Shown in pieces: positions 1-13,600 of a stretch of DNA of 60,000 bases; position 1 is the stretch's first letter, and the number at the start of each line of letters is the position of its first letter. A model generated the notes under the pieces. That model ran no database searches. It was not told where the DNA came from and was given only the letters and a program-made list of their open reading frames with translations. Source of the DNA: Phoronis australis (lineage: Eukaryota; Phoronida; Phoronidae). The stretch spans positions 436,707-496,706 of the forward strand of contig NMRA01000118.1 of NCBI GenBank assembly GCA_002633005.1, given 5' to 3'. The translations under genes and the position numbers were made by a program.

Positions 1-1
1 T

Positions 2-187
2 GAACAAATTGGATTCTTTGTCAGATCTGATCTCAGACGTCGCTTGTCGAAAGCGGAGCAGAAGTGGAAGGATCTTCACGAGCGCCGGAAATTACGTGAT
101 TTAATGGACAATGCACTTGATGACTTTAACGCTGAACAGCTTAACAACGATTCTCAGCTGAAGGTAGACGATAATGAAACGACGTGA
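2..187 (+). CDS. C-terminal end of an unidentified plus-strand gene (partial)
   Basis: An open frame enters from the left edge at base 2 and ends at TGA 185-187, giving 61 residues. It is strongly charged and helix-prone, rich in Lys, Arg, Glu, Asp and Leu, with a stretch reading RRRLSKAEQKWKDLHERRK followed by an acidic end (DDFNAEQLNND, then VDDNETT). The composition is unlike the noise frames nearby. A possible splice acceptor (pyrimidine-rich, ending GTCAG at 21-25) lies inside, so the exon may start at 26 rather than outside the window. I do not recognise the family; a coiled-coil or nucleic-acid-associated tail would fit, but that is only inference from composition. It points away from the receptor gene and is separate from it. 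Confidence 0.55.
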   Translation, partial: EQIGFFVRSDLRRRLSKAEQKWKDLHERRKLRDLMDNALDDFNAEQLNNDSQLKVDDNETT

Positions 188-2683
188 CGTTACATCGTGT
201 AAGATACAACATGCCATGCACTGCGGATCAAGGGTTGCCAGGGGAGCTCAAAATCAACTCTGGATAGACAGTTGCCCGTGTTAACTACCTAAACTATTTA
301 AAACACGCATTTTCTGACGCATAACTTTACAGAAAATGGCTGGCTAAAATTGCGGTCAATTATTTAGTGTATGGACTACTTTCACCCGATGTCTTGTAAC
401 TGAATTGACAAATGGCCCATAGTCTTCTGTCGACATATTCACTTGAGACGTACTTGCATTAATTGACAAACTAACAACGAACCTCTCACTGACCTCACAC
501 GTGGATTGCTGGAACAAAAAAGAGGAGGTAGTTGCCTCAAACATAAGGACAACGAGTCTTCTGGTTCAATTGCACCAACCGCACACTTTCTGAACTTCTG
601 GGTACTGTCTTCTCAGCTTTCACTGAAGTCTTATCAAACATGCTTTGCTTACAACACCAAAACGCATAAGTCTAACTAAAATTTGAATTCTACTTTCCTT
701 TTCAGCATTTTGTGCAAAAAGAGCGTCGGCTTATTTGCTACCGAGAAAAAAAAACACAGCTTTATTTTCATTTGAGAATTTTGTAGCCTTTGCCGAAAAC
801 GCATTTTCAGGCGTTCTAATGAAATCAATCAAGAATGAAAGTGGTTGTGTTTGCCCGTGAATGGGTACGGGCGGAGGCAGTCGTTATTGTCCACTGTTGT
901 CAATATGTTAAAGGAAAATAGAACATATGAAGCCGGAACGGAACAAATGACCTTTAAAAAATTCTGTATACGGTAGGGGAAAGGAAGGAGAGTGAGTGAG
1001 TTTGAAAATGATTCATTTTGTGACCTTTTTGAAATGTCGAACGACCCTTTGTTGCGAAAATGAACATGTTCACTAAGGTGATAATATTTTGTACGCCATT
1101 TCAGATTGTCAATAAATGCCAGAGAATCTCAAAGTTATATTGTTTTCGTCGCACTATGATTACGCGTGGTGTTGCATTTCCATGTCATGTGATCGAAGGG
1201 TTAAGGGTTAATGGGCTGGAGAGAATTCGGAGATCCGAGGGAACGAGGGATAAGGGGCTTTAGGATTTTACCACCCACTTAGACAAAAATTCCTCTTGCT
1301 GTGACTCCTCTATACTATCTCATTTACCGTGAGGCTTTCCATAAACCCGGGAATTATTTGATGAGGGGGGAGTTAGTGGACCGCATAATAAGTATTAAAA
1401 CCGACGGTGCCTGGTTTTTGGAGTTAGCAGGTTATGGACTGGGTACTTACCCCCATGAAATTTGGGTTAGTCTTCAAGTGGCACATTCCAAAACAGCCTA
1501 TTCATGCTCCCACATATAGGTATATGTGAGTGCATATCTCATCTCCATTATCTTTGTCTGGGTCTCTGTGCCCGGTTGCATAAAACAGTCCCAAATATGG
1601 ACTCAACTATATTCCCTAAATCTACTGTGTATTTTTGTACTTGTGAAAACATCTATTGCCCTTTCTTGTATTGTATTAGTTTCATTACTAAAGCATCTTT
1701 TGACTTTGATACAAATGGAGAATGAACTCTACGTTGAATTGTCAATTTTGTTGAAAATAAGTAGGCATCTTTTCATGCAACACCTCCCAATTTATGGACT
1801 AAGTCCCTATTTATTTTCAATGAACTCTGGGCACAGTTTTTAATATCTTTGGAGTTCCTTGGCGGATTTTCAAGAAATTAAGCAAATGTGTTTCCGCAAT
1901 TTTTATGATACTAATGAACAAGCCTGGAAGCAACCCATTTGCGGTTCAGCCTCGGGTGCATTTCAACACTGCGCCGTTCTGTACAGCCCCCGAAGTAAAC
2001 ATCCCAGGACGATGTGCTGAAAAAATTCAATTTCAAAGCTCCTGCAGCTTAAAGTTAAATAGCTGCCGTGTGTCGCGTGCTTACGAACATTCAAGCCAAT
2101 TCCTACCATTACAAGGAAATTTCAAAGACCGCATTTAGAGTTAACCTGTCTACAGAAAGCGAATGTTTTAAGTACAAATTTGGGTTCGAGGAAGCTTTAA
2201 CCCTTTTGATATTTAACAGAGTCTCTTATAAAAGTCCATTTCTGTAAAAATGATCCTTGTCGTATCTGATTAAAAATGCCTATTCTGCATTGGCCAATAA
2301 CAATAATGTGAAATTCTCAGGAAAGTTTATTAAATTACATTATCACTCCAGAACTACATCAGAGGCATCAAATCTTTGAGCAGAGCGTTTTCGTAATCCA
2401 AAATTGGTGGTCAGGATTCCAGACTTTCTTTTCAGCACATTTGAGTCCCACGTGACACCCACATCTGTGGGGCAGACCCGTGGATGAGTTATACGAAGCG
2501 TTGATGTGGCAACGCAAGCCTTCACTGCAATCAAAATGCAACGTGATGAGAGAATCGAACACAGATGAGGCATTACAATATCTGGCGGGAAAAGCGTACA
2601 TGCAGACTTTAGAAATGACATGTTGATATGAGGTTCGAATTCACCCTTCCCATGCAAATGGTCAATAAGTTAAATTATAGAAA
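188..2683. other. 3' flank of the left-edge gene, no further gene seen
   Basis: After the stop at 187 no frame on either strand shows exon-like composition with matching splice sites. The first plus-strand AATAAA is at 1111-1116, which would give a 3' UTR of about 930 bases if used. ORFs of 60-105 codons here have low-complexity, Phe/Ile/Ser-rich translations and look like chance. Confidence 0.4.
1111..1116 (+). promoter_or_regulatory. possible polyadenylation signal AATAAA
   Basis: It is the first AATAAA downstream of the stop codon at 187 on the same strand. No other support. Confidence 0.25.
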
Positions 2684-4569
2684 TCCTATTCTGATCACAG
2701 GCGTCCTCAGCTTCTGATCGTCCACAATAAATTGTATAATACTACAAGGTATGACACTCATATGAAGAATTTCAAGCTTACTCTGGTGACCGCTCTAATT
2801 CCCTAAGCCCCAGACAACTTTTACGATGCCTATTCAGCACGCCTTTTGCATTGAAGTAGATCTGAGCTAATGAAGTGGAAAGGTAATTGCTAGCATTACT
2901 GTCTCAACAATGGTTGTTGTTAGTAACCCCAATTTGTTTTTCTCTGACATTTGCAGAGTTATAACTTGCAACTCTAGAGAGTAGTTTTAACTTGGTACAT
3001 TATAAATATTACAAAATGACTAAAAAGGTTAAGTTGTGTTTATCTTCACAAACGGCCACTTCTCAAAGGAACGATAAATTTCATATTGGTTTTCTTTATT
3101 TAATTTTCAATGCTTCTGCCCACTTCTTTTTTTCTTACCGGGAACGGGTTTATAACATTTTATCTAAGTTTTGAACTTGAAGTACCAAAACAGTGGTCGA
3201 TTTTGATCGCCAGCTAAACTTACTTCGTTACGTTCATTGTGAGCCCATCCCTAAACTTACCACATTACAGGTACACTAAACATTTCACGTGTCATTAAAG
3301 TTTAACCTTTATTAGAGCTCAAACCGTAAAATAGATACAAAAGTACAGATGGTGATAACCAAACTGAAGATTTGGAAGGTCTAGACAATTTCGGTGGCAC
3401 TGACTATATAAGTATTCTAGCTCTTTGTCAGCAATTAGTGGTTAATGCATTTTGAAAATTCGCCATTATATACAGTCAGAGATGTCTAACACAGTTTATG
3501 GTCGGATAATTACATTTAATTGGGTCTTGCTCGCATCGGGCAGTGCGGTCATCACAATTGTACCTGTGATTCCGGCGCCGCGCTCTCTTTGATCCTGGTA
3601 CAAACCGCTCCGGCATCAATTTAGAAATGCATGACTTCCCTGTAAGCGTATTATTCACGGTATGCTCCGGACTAGGTGCTTCACTTCAGCCGTCCATAGC
3701 AAACACAAAAGTCAATAAATTTACACAAAACAGACGTTCAACAAACCATGAGGAATTGTTCTTTCTCTCAATGCCATTTACGGCGTCCTGCTTTACCGAT
3801 CGAGTTCGCAAGACATTTGCGGTCAAACCACATAAATCTTCCCAAAAAGCCCGTCCGGAGCAATTGAAGTTGGTCCCGCGAAGGTCAAGGACGATACGGA
3901 ATTATCCGATGTGTTACGGATCAACGGCAATAACCGATTTGTCTCGATTTCATAACTTTCCCCAGAGACCGTAGAGAGGGAGACGTTTCAGCTAGCGAAA
4001 TCCTATTGGACGGCCACTGGCGGCCATTATTGTTCCATGGACCGTAGAGACGTCTAGCGGGTGTGTGTGGGAAAAAGGAATATGGCTGATACTCGTGATC
4101 AGTGGTCACAGAGACAAGATATTTTATCTGATCATGTAGTTCATATAGATTTCCCATAGTTAGTACCTCTGAGGGTAGTGCTGTGTCAAGTAACGTCTTT
4201 GCTTTCCCTGACAAATCGGCAGCAGCCGTTCATCCGTATTGCATCGGATAATTCCGTATCGTCCTTGACCTTCGCGAGACCAAGGAGTTGCTTCGGACGG
4301 GCTTTTTGGGAAGATTTTTGTGGTTTGACCGCGAATTTCTTGCGAACTCGGTAAAGCAGGACATCGTAAATGGTATTGGGAGAAAGAAAAATTCCTCGTG
4401 GTTTGTTGAACGTCTGTTTTGTGTAAATTTATTGAGTTTTGTCACGGTTTTTCTATGGACGGCTGAGGTGAAACACTCGTGGAATTTCTTGTCCGGAGTG
4501 TCATACCTTGTAGTATCATATAATTTATTGGTGACAATCAGAAGCTGAGGACGCCTGTGATTCTGATAG
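2684..4569. repeat. fold-back repeat with long inverted arms
   Basis: Bases 3658-3919 match the reverse complement of 4228-4502 over most of their length (shared core ACAAAACAGACGTTCAACAA), separated by about 300 bases. A second, outer match pairs 2684-2757 with the reverse complement of 4500-4569 (core GGCGTCCTCAGCTTCTGAT). The nesting suggests a non-autonomous DNA transposon or fold-back element with one rearranged side. The ORFs seen in both arms are mirror translations of the same repeat and are not genes. Confidence 0.7.
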
Positions 4570-5011
4570 CCCTAAGAAAGACCCTGAAGTAACGACATAT
4601 GCGCAAACATTGGACACTGTAGAGTGTAGACCGCAGCCGTTCAGTAAACCAAAGACGAACTGAACCAATGCCGTGAATTACGCCAAGAAATCTTTCATAA
4701 TATAAGAAAAACTGTGAATTGTATACCGTAACTCAACTTTTCACCCTCACAGCATAATCATTTTTGTGGCAGCCATTTTGCTTGGCTACCCTAGTAAGGT
4801 TTCGAGCGCACATATACTCGCAAATCACTGGCATTTCACTCTGCGCATGGTTTTGCGAGGTCGTTATGATCTTGTGTTTTCGTGATGTTCTTGCGTCAAT
4901 CGAACGTTGCCCAAGGCTACCTCCTATTGACTCTGAGACACACATGAATTTGCGGCAAAAAACCTCTCAATGGAACGGAAACAGTGAATTCTTTCCCATA
5001 ATTGAACATTC
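4570..5011. other. no gene or clear repeat seen
   Basis: Two antisense ORFs of 70-84 codons overlap here (4733-5018), with no splice or domain support on either strand. Confidence 0.35.
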
Positions 5012-6147
5012 CTCGTGAGGTCTCGCGATACACTCGCATGATTTTAAGTACGCTTGCATGATCTGACTTTTTCGCAAGCAGCTTGGTCTACGAAACGTTG
5101 ACCCAGATAACGTGCCATGACAACATATTTTCTTACTTTGAACTACATAACATGCTACTCCAAGTGTTTTTACTGTCATTCAATTTCTCAGTGCGTTTGA
5201 TGGCTACGCCTTTTAGCACAATTTGATTTGATTTATTATTTTGGCAAACTCGTCGTTCTTATAGTAAAAAGAAACATTGAGAAATATACGCTGGGTGCTA
5301 CTGTGTTTAGTTCATTACACACATAGTTCGCTTTTTACATACACTCTATCCAACCTAACCCATACTCAAAACACAAGCGACTCCTTCAGGTGCGTACGAG
5401 TACTCACCGGTATCGTGGAGCACATTTTCCTCGATTCAGTATGAGGGAACTCAATACACAACACTCCGTGCCGGTTTCGCATTCTTTGTCACTCNCGCTC
5501 AGAGAGAAGGGTCAAATACTGTTAAAAATCGCTTTTGGCAAGAAAGGCGAAAAGAATATAAAGAAAGGGTGTCGAAAATAAGAATTTATGTAGTAAGTAT
5601 TTTCGGATACTAGAACCACATGGGCAGTTTGCAACAAGGACTTTAATGACGGTCACGTTTTACGCTCGTGAGGTCTCGCGATACACTCGCATGATTTTAA
5701 GTAGGCTTGCATGATCTGACTTTTTCGCAAGCAGCTTGGTCTACGAAACGTTGACCCAGATAACGTGCCATGACAACATATTTTCTTACTTTGAACTACG
5801 TAACATGCTACTCCAAGTGTTTTTACTGTCATTCAATTTCTCAGTGCGTTTGATGGCTACGCCTTTTAGCACAATTTGATTTGATTTATTATTTTGGCAA
5901 ACACGTCGTTCTTATAGTAAAAAGAAACATTGAGAAATATACGCTGGGTGCTACTGTGTTTAGTTCATTACACACATAGTTCGCTTTTTACATACACTCT
6001 ATCCAACCTAACCCATACTCAAAACACAAGCGACTCCTTCAGGTGCGTACGAGTACTCACCGGTAACGTGGAGCACATTTTCCTCGATTCAGTATGAGGG
6101 AACTCAATACGCAACACTCCGTGCCGGTTTCGCATTCTTTGTCACTC
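5012..6147. repeat. 483-bp direct repeat flanking a 170-bp segment
   Basis: Bases 5012-5494 and 5665-6147 align without gaps at a constant offset of 653, and I see only about five mismatches. Copy one stops exactly at the single N at 5495. The 170 bases between the copies are related to 12591-12740 elsewhere in the window. It could be a pair of young terminal repeats, but ending at an N makes an assembly duplication at least as likely. Confidence 0.8.
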
Positions 6148-8352
6148 TGGCATCGAGTTCCAAGACGAGCCTGAAACACCAGAGGGCAGCACCTATGGCT
6201 AGAATGCCTTAATTTTAGAAAGCTTATAAAATTAAGCTATGGAACATGTTCGGTTTTATGACCGAAAACGCATTTTTTTTGGGATCGTAACACAGGTCTC
6301 GCGTCTGTACTTGCCGTTATTTCATTCAACACAGCTATAAAACAACAAAATGAGTTGTTTTGTGATTTTATCAAAAATCATTGTTGTCTGTCTGGCATTC
6401 AATGTAATCAAGGCCGGTCGGGTGACTTCAAATTTAAAAACCTCTGTCAGTTATTCAGTCAGGTGCTTAACTTTGCCAATAGGACGTTCGGCTGAAACCG
6501 CGGGAGTTTCTTCTTCGATTCCGCGCTGACTGAGGCCCAGCTTAGAAAATCACTTTCGTTGTCGATAATGTCCCCGGCCCTTACACAAATGTAACTGCAC
6601 GTCATTCGTCAACGCAATTGATTTTGTGATTTTTCAGTATAATACATTTTTGTATTCAGCCTTTAAATTTCCTTGAGGCAGCCCAAACCGTACAATGTAT
6701 GCTAAAATGCAACTTTGCGCTTTTTGGGAGGAATCGTTTTCTTCAGGAGTCAGATTTTATGCTAATGTAACGATTCCTTGCCAGGTGTGACTCAAATTTG
6801 CGTTGTCTTATGCGTAATGACTGAGTATCATGTCAGGATGGCATAGTGCATCGTGAATGATAACTACAAAACTATTAAAAGTGAAAACTGCATTATATTT
6901 GGATGTCAACGCGGAAAGAGATTTTCTGGTGTTTGCCACTTGGGCGTGGAAGGCAGAACCTGGAAACAGTTCCCCTCTCATCAAAAGAAGACAGGACCGC
7001 AGCGGCCTGCGGGCTGGTCCTCCCTTCGGAGACATTCTAGACCCAGTTCCACTGCACTTACATTAACCAGCACACAAGCTGCCAACACACACAACGCTAT
7101 GACTCCTTTCATCATGTCGATTCGTTAATTAACAACAGTCAACTTGTTGGCTCAGAACCTTTATCCTTAAGAAGCCTTATGTGAAGTAACATGACCCAGA
7201 GCCTTTATCCGTAAGTTGTCTCATGTGGAGCTAACATGTGCGAGATACCAGACGTACAGTAGATATACTGGAACTGATAGGTTGCTGCTACGGTCAAATT
7301 TGCGCTCGCTGCCACGGTCAAATTTGCGCTCCCAAAATATTATAATTTAGATGTAGGCCAAGCTTGGGGGAATTCTGTAGGTAGGCATTGTATGTAGGCT
7401 CTGTAAATGTGGTTTGTTTGTGTTTGCGAACATCTGGAAAATGAAAAAAGACTCCTTGCTCGGCTGTAGCTGCACTCGTCTTCAAGATGGCACCCCCCCC
7501 CGGTTGCAATTATGCATTGCTGGGTAGCGACTGAGAAATTGACTGTGGTTTCTGGTAGCCCTCTCACAAACTGGTTGGTTGACAGTATTTTTCGGAATCG
7601 GTAGGAAATTTGCTTTCAGAGTCTAATGTTGGCTTTAGTCGTGCATCGGCAGGGAAGTTGTGGTTTTGGGGTGAAAAGTGCCGATATATGTTTTTACCCC
7701 TTTTCGGTAGGAGTGAAAGGGTCAAAAATACAAGACACATTAAGATTATTCTGTGCTAATCTGTACGGAGTTTTATGTGAAATGACAGGAAACATGTCAT
7801 TCTTTGCATCCAGTTTTAGACAGAGGGAAGAAAGTCACAAATCCAGTGGTGTGTGTTGTGCTTAGCAAAACCCAGTGAGAACTGTTCTGTGCCCCTAAAT
7901 GTCGCACAAACCGTGTTCGAGGCATTAATAACTACAAACCCCGGTTAGAAAGACAAGTAGGCAAAGCAGTAAGATCATTAACTGAACGAAGGAACAGTGA
8001 TGGGTTTCATTAGGAACTCGGCCCTTTCATAACACCTCGTGTTTCGTCAATAGATTAGTATAAGACCCGCTGTAGTTAAGAACCCTGTTAATCAGGAAAG
8101 CTGATCTAATGTCATTTTGTGTGGAACAGATCCATTACAGCATTAGCGATGACTTCACTGCTACAAAACAGTGGCTAAAACGAATTGACATATCATAGAC
8201 TAAAATAGGTGATTTTTTGAATTGCACGGCCTTTGAAAAAATTGAATTCACTGCTATTCAGTTACGATGAAATCTGGAAGTATCAGACTTTGACATTGGT
8301 TGAGGAATTATTGGGATGACGTCATTTTTGACTCTCTGTCCCTTGCTCCAGA

Positions 8353-8486
8353 GAGTTCACTCGAGCTTCCCTCATCGGGAGCCAGTTTGAGGAATTTACG
8401 CGAAATCACGAACAAGAATGAGTTCACTCGAGCTTCCCTCATCGGGGGCCAGTTTGAGGAATTTACGCGAAATCACGAACAAGAAT
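8353..8486. repeat. two-copy 67-bp tandem repeat
   Basis: 8353-8419 and 8420-8486 are almost identical, with one visible difference (GGGAGCC versus GGGGGCC). The near-perfect identity implies a recent duplication or a local assembly repeat. Confidence 0.9.
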
Positions 8487-9589
8487 CTCGCTCTCGCAGG
8501 CGGTGACCAAAGAATGGACACACACACAAAATTGCCGTAAATAAACGTAAGCCGAGGTCTTCGTCAGTCTACGTCTCATCAATGCTTCGTTAGCATTTTA
8601 TTTCTTTCACAGCACAAAATTCAGGGTTTTGGAACATTACCAGTTTTCCCAAAATTAACCAATCGCTGGGCTTGCCAAGGGATATTATTCTCGCATCCAA
8701 CTTGTATAAGAATAACACTGTCTTTCGAACATCTCAAAAGTGAGACGAATTGGTCATATTTTGAACATACTAAGCTACGATCTGATTTTGTGCGTAACCC
8801 AACATTTAAAATGGTCTTATTTCTTTCATTTTCTGTAATTTATTTCTGAGACAAATATTTATTCAACTGCTGCTGACGTGTGTTCCTTTATGGACAATCT
8901 TTAGGAGGTACGAAAACAAAAGAAAAGTTGCAATGTAAATCAAAACGTGCTATAACAAAAATGAAACATTTGTTTTCTCAAGTGTTTCAAATATAAGTGC
9001 ATCTGCCTGGTGGTGCTGTTCTTGGCAAAAGCGCCTGATCTTGTGTATTTTCACCAGATCTGGTTTGACGTTGCTTTTGGTGGGTTATAACGCACGTGCG
9101 ATTGCAACTAGTAGGAATAACAAGTACAGCAGACCAGTTCAAAATTGGTTTTAATGATTTCGTATTTGTCAATTGAACTGGGTTTAGTTAACGAATAATT
9201 CTCGAAAGGAAATAAAATGAGCGTTTGATCATATTAAACCATTTTATTGTCTCCAGTAAAACCAGGCAAAATGCGGACAGTTTTCTACTGAGAAATACAT
9301 TCATTTGCAATATTCGTCACAGACTACACTGTATGAGTCTGAGAATGTTTAAGAAAAAGATAAGATTAATTTTATAACAGTAAGTGACCTAAATCTAAAC
9401 GTGTTTTTGGCAGAATGTATAGGTTTAATGCCAATTTTGAGTTAAAACTCAAATGATATTGCATGCTGTGTGATAGCCCAAAATGCAAGGATTATCCCCT
9501 TTTGGTAACTGGCCAACAAAAAACGACAGTTTGATTGGTTATAATACGATGAATGTTTTCAGTCATCCAGTTGAGTAATAAGGTAGAAA

Positions 9590-9803
9590 AATTAATAAAT
9601 CTATTACTGGACTTATAGTTACAGAGAGATGGATACGTGACTCGTCAAGTGATCGGCCGCACAGTTTTCGCGGGATCCTCTTCAGCGCCCTATCCCACGT
9701 CCTAGGCAAGAGACACGTCAGTGGCCTGATGAAGTCCTCGAGAGGAGGACGTAACGTAGCCATCTCTATGTAACCGTAAGTCCAGGAATAGATTTATTGA
9801 TTG
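9590..9803. repeat. MITE-like inverted repeat
   Basis: The left arm starting near 9590 (AATAAATCTATTACTGGACT) pairs with the reverse complement of the right arm ending near 9803 (AATAAATCTATTCCTGGACT), each about 45 bp. Outside the arms are direct near-copies GATTGGTTATAATACGAT and GATTGGTTATCATACGAT (near 9532 and 9798), which could be an enlarged target duplication. Confidence 0.65.
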
Positions 9804-10609
9804 GTTATCATACGATAATCTTCTAAGAAACTGGTAATGCTTCAGTAAACTTTGATACAGGCTGAAATGCGTGAAAATAGCTAACTGCTAACGAATGGAT
9901 GTTCAATATTGCAGAAAAAGGCAGTACCGAATATTGTTAACTTCTTACTTCTGAAAGCCAAATTATGCAAACGATACATTCCCGAAAGATTTTTTAAATG
10001 CTATCTCGGAGTTCTGTTCAACGCAATCTTCTACTGTATTAGTGTGCATTAATGTAAGGCCTTTTTACTCCGTTCACGGCCGTTTTTCGAAATTGATTTT
10101 TACATCAGCATTTAGGTAGAATGCGTTTCTTGCAAGAAATGCGCGGCGCTGTATTCGCCAACACCTCCAGTGTATTTGAAATTTCAGCACTTCGTTTTCT
10201 TTAAAGTTGTTACTGCAATGTCAAACGACTTTCCCCAATACGTTGTCCGTGAACAACACTTGAGTTAATGATTGAAAACCCAACCTTTTATTTCTATATA
10301 CAGTACATACAGGGTTTTGGAAATGCTACTAAAAATAAGCAACAGTTTTATTAACCAATCTGTTGGTGCAAGAAAATACTTGCATAAACCAGATTTTGAG
10401 AAAATCAGCCAATCAAGTGAGACTTTTAACGCATTCATGTATTTTTACTAAATAATTTGAGCCCTTATACTTTTATTGCATCGTCTCCGTTTGTGACGTT
10501 GAAGATGTGCCATCGTTCATACCAATTGCTCGTTTTTATGTTGATCGGAGTGACAGCGCAGGCGCTCACCGTTATTGGCACTGATACCCAGCAAAATGTA
10601 ACCATTTCG

Positions 10610-13600
10610 TATAATGTTTTAGCAGCAACATGTTACAACATTGTTACATTTTACGTTGCCAGGCATCTCCTAAAATTTAACAAATTGTTACTTTTAACGT
10701 ATTTGTGACATTTCACGTAGAATGCGCATGCGATAAATGTAGCGTTGTTACATTTTACGAAACCAACGTCATGTCACAAAGTAAAGGACAAAAATCACGA
10801 ACAAGTGGTATCTGACCAGGCCGGGGGTAGTCGAGCGCTTTTGGACGAGGGGTGCTGCCCGAAAATTTCGATACCTACCCATTTACAGAGTGGGCTCGGA
10901 CAAAAAGTGACTCATTTAGAAAGTAATTTTCTGCAAACCACAACAAAAAATATATTTGTGTTGCCTGTAATACCGGGGGCTGGGATTTTTGGGAATGTCT
11001 ATCTTTTACTATAAGATTCAGTGGGTATGTTCAGAGCTATGAATTGCAGACTCTAAATTTTGGTACTTCCTGTCTTCTAGTGGAATATTGTCTCATTTTC
11101 TACTTTTTTCGGAATTCGTGCTTCTGTGACTGAGGCAGACCTTTTTCCAGTTCTCCAAAAAGGGGGCTCGTTCGAGCACATAAGTATGACAAATCCAATA
11201 CAACAAGTTATCATTTTTTATTCATTAACCCAAAATGATTCAAACTTTTAACATAATAAGTAACTTAAAATGCACAATACTTTACAACATTTAGCATTAC
11301 AAACACTATTCAACAGCAACAGTTTCCATGATATGAAAGTGGACATACATGTAACTATTACCATGGTGACGGAATAGTGTTTCCTTACACCAGAATTTGA
11401 CAAGCATCATTTAAAAAAATATGAAGTTGCAAAGAACAAGAATTAGAGGCTTGAAGCTTCACAATCCAACATAGCTTATTTCTCAAATTAAGATTATTCA
11501 TATTGTTGACTTGATAACCTGAATTAAGAAGCAATAAGTTACAAAACATGACTTGAAAGCAATTGAGACTTAAAATTTAGAAAAATATGAATCATTTTGT
11601 GACACCGAATCAAGTCTTGAACAGCAGTTGACAGTCAAACAAAAAACCATTTCAAAATTATTTCAACTATTTTTTTAGCTTAGTGTAAGATAACCTGAAT
11701 GGGAAATTTACAGTAAAATAATTCGAATATATATTATATTTTCGCACAAAAAACACGAAAATTGAACAAAGTTTCTTTTTTGTAGCAACGTTTGTCAAAA
11801 TGTATCAACGTTAAATCTTCACAAATTACAAAGTAGCCGATTGAACATGCCTTTCAGTTCAGCAAAAGTCGCCATGTTGTCGGTGCCGCTGAGTCAGACA
11901 TGAGACGAAGTCCAACGGGAATTGTGAGCACATTTATCACTTAATGAGTAACAACTGCGAGGCTGAAATTTGGTGAACACTGTTAAATCGTGCAGAATAG
12001 TAAGTAAAGATATGTCCAACTAAATTTCACCGTAATTTGTTGGCGAAAACAATTTGCACAAAGTTTTAAACTCGTAACTTATCCCGCTGTCCTCCAATAT
12101 GGCCGACGCGATCCAAACAAAGTGACCCAAATTTCGCCACAAAGCTTGCAATAACTTTAAACTGCTTGCCCCGATTTTGATACTTTTTCGATTTTTACTG
12201 AGTAGAATGTACTACCTTTCCGATGATAGCAAAGTACTTTTTCAAAACGAGAAAAAAAATAAAACAGAAAACAAATCGGTTCGACCCATATTGGTTCCTA
12301 GGTTTGACCGGCCTACGTAAGGAACTTAAAACCAATGCTATTTTAACATACTAAGTACGCGTAACATTCCAAAAAAATTCAACGACCACTTACTACAAAC
12401 TATAAATACACTACATATGCAAACGAATCACGAGATATTACTAATAAAACAAAAAAATGAAAACTTTTCGAGCAACCCATAGCACATTCAGTTACAAGGA
12501 AAAAATGGCGGCGTTCAGGACAAGTTCCTGAACTGATGAGCCGGAAATGTGGGTACGGAAATAACCGATGACAGCCGGTAATTATACGCTCACAGAGAAG
12601 TGTCATATACTGTTAAAAATCGCTTTTGGCAAGAAAGGCGAAAAGAATATAAAAAAGGGTGTCGAAAATAAGATTTTATGTAGTAAGTATTTTCGGATAC
12701 TGGAACCACATGGGCAGTTTGAGAGAAGGACTTTAAGGCCTGAATTTTTCATCACGTGACAGCAGAAATGTTGATAATTTGAACTTCTGAGGAGTTTCGA
12801 TGTACATTCTAAACATAAAAACACACTTTTAAAATCTACCGAGTGACCCTCAATCTACCAATTAACCCAACAATTTTGAGACACCAAATTAATGTGGCAC
12901 CACAGAATTATCAGTACAAATACTTATCTTCACAAAATTGGAAATTTTAAAAAATGATGACTGCTGTTTCTGTGAGAATGAGTCAGAGGATATTTTCCCT
13001 CTGTACTGGTTTTACAGTGTTGATGACGTTTACGGAATGGATTTTTCAAAAGCAGATCAGTCATTTGAGGTAACGCCCAAAGGTATATTTTTGAGCAATC
13101 TGGTGGGACTGAAATACGTATTTAATACTTTGTTTTAAAAAAAACTACACATATATAAAAGAAGGCGGAAAATCCACCAAATTTAGAAGTTGCCAAAAGG
13201 AAATCATCGAGTATCATGGTGTAGAGAAATCAATATTGCAATCACATGGAATTTTATGGCATATTTATTTCTCTGATGTGTTTTGCTGTTTCCCATTGCG
13301 CGTGTGCGCGTTAATGGCGTGCTTCGGAGGAGCGGTGAGCTGTACTTCGTCATTAGATTTTTACAAACTAAGGTAGTAAGAAGACAGTACCTGTCGGTAT
13401 CATAAACTTTGATCTCGCTCTTTTTTGTGGCGTACGTCAATTACTGTGTTAACGATGACTTCAAAGCAATAAAATACTGGTTGAAATAAATCCTGGACTA
13501 AAAGGGGTGATTTTCCTATCAAATTGACTTCCGAAATTGAATTCTCTGTGAAAATGTTGTCGTGGTCGATTTCCAGAAGAAATACGATAAATACCTTTTG

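Larger units (their letters stand above)
6148..10609. other. intergenic stretch, no gene recognised
   Basis: I see no exon with supported splice sites. It holds a 67-bp tandem duplication (8353-8486) and a small inverted-repeat element (9590-9803). The overlapping ORFs at 6808-7128 on both strands lack any family signal. Confidence 0.4.

Noticed and set aside
10745-11014. Plus ORF similar to the one at 30067-30261, as a conserved gene
   Set aside because: The similarity extends far beyond the ORF into non-coding flanks, so it reflects repeat copies.
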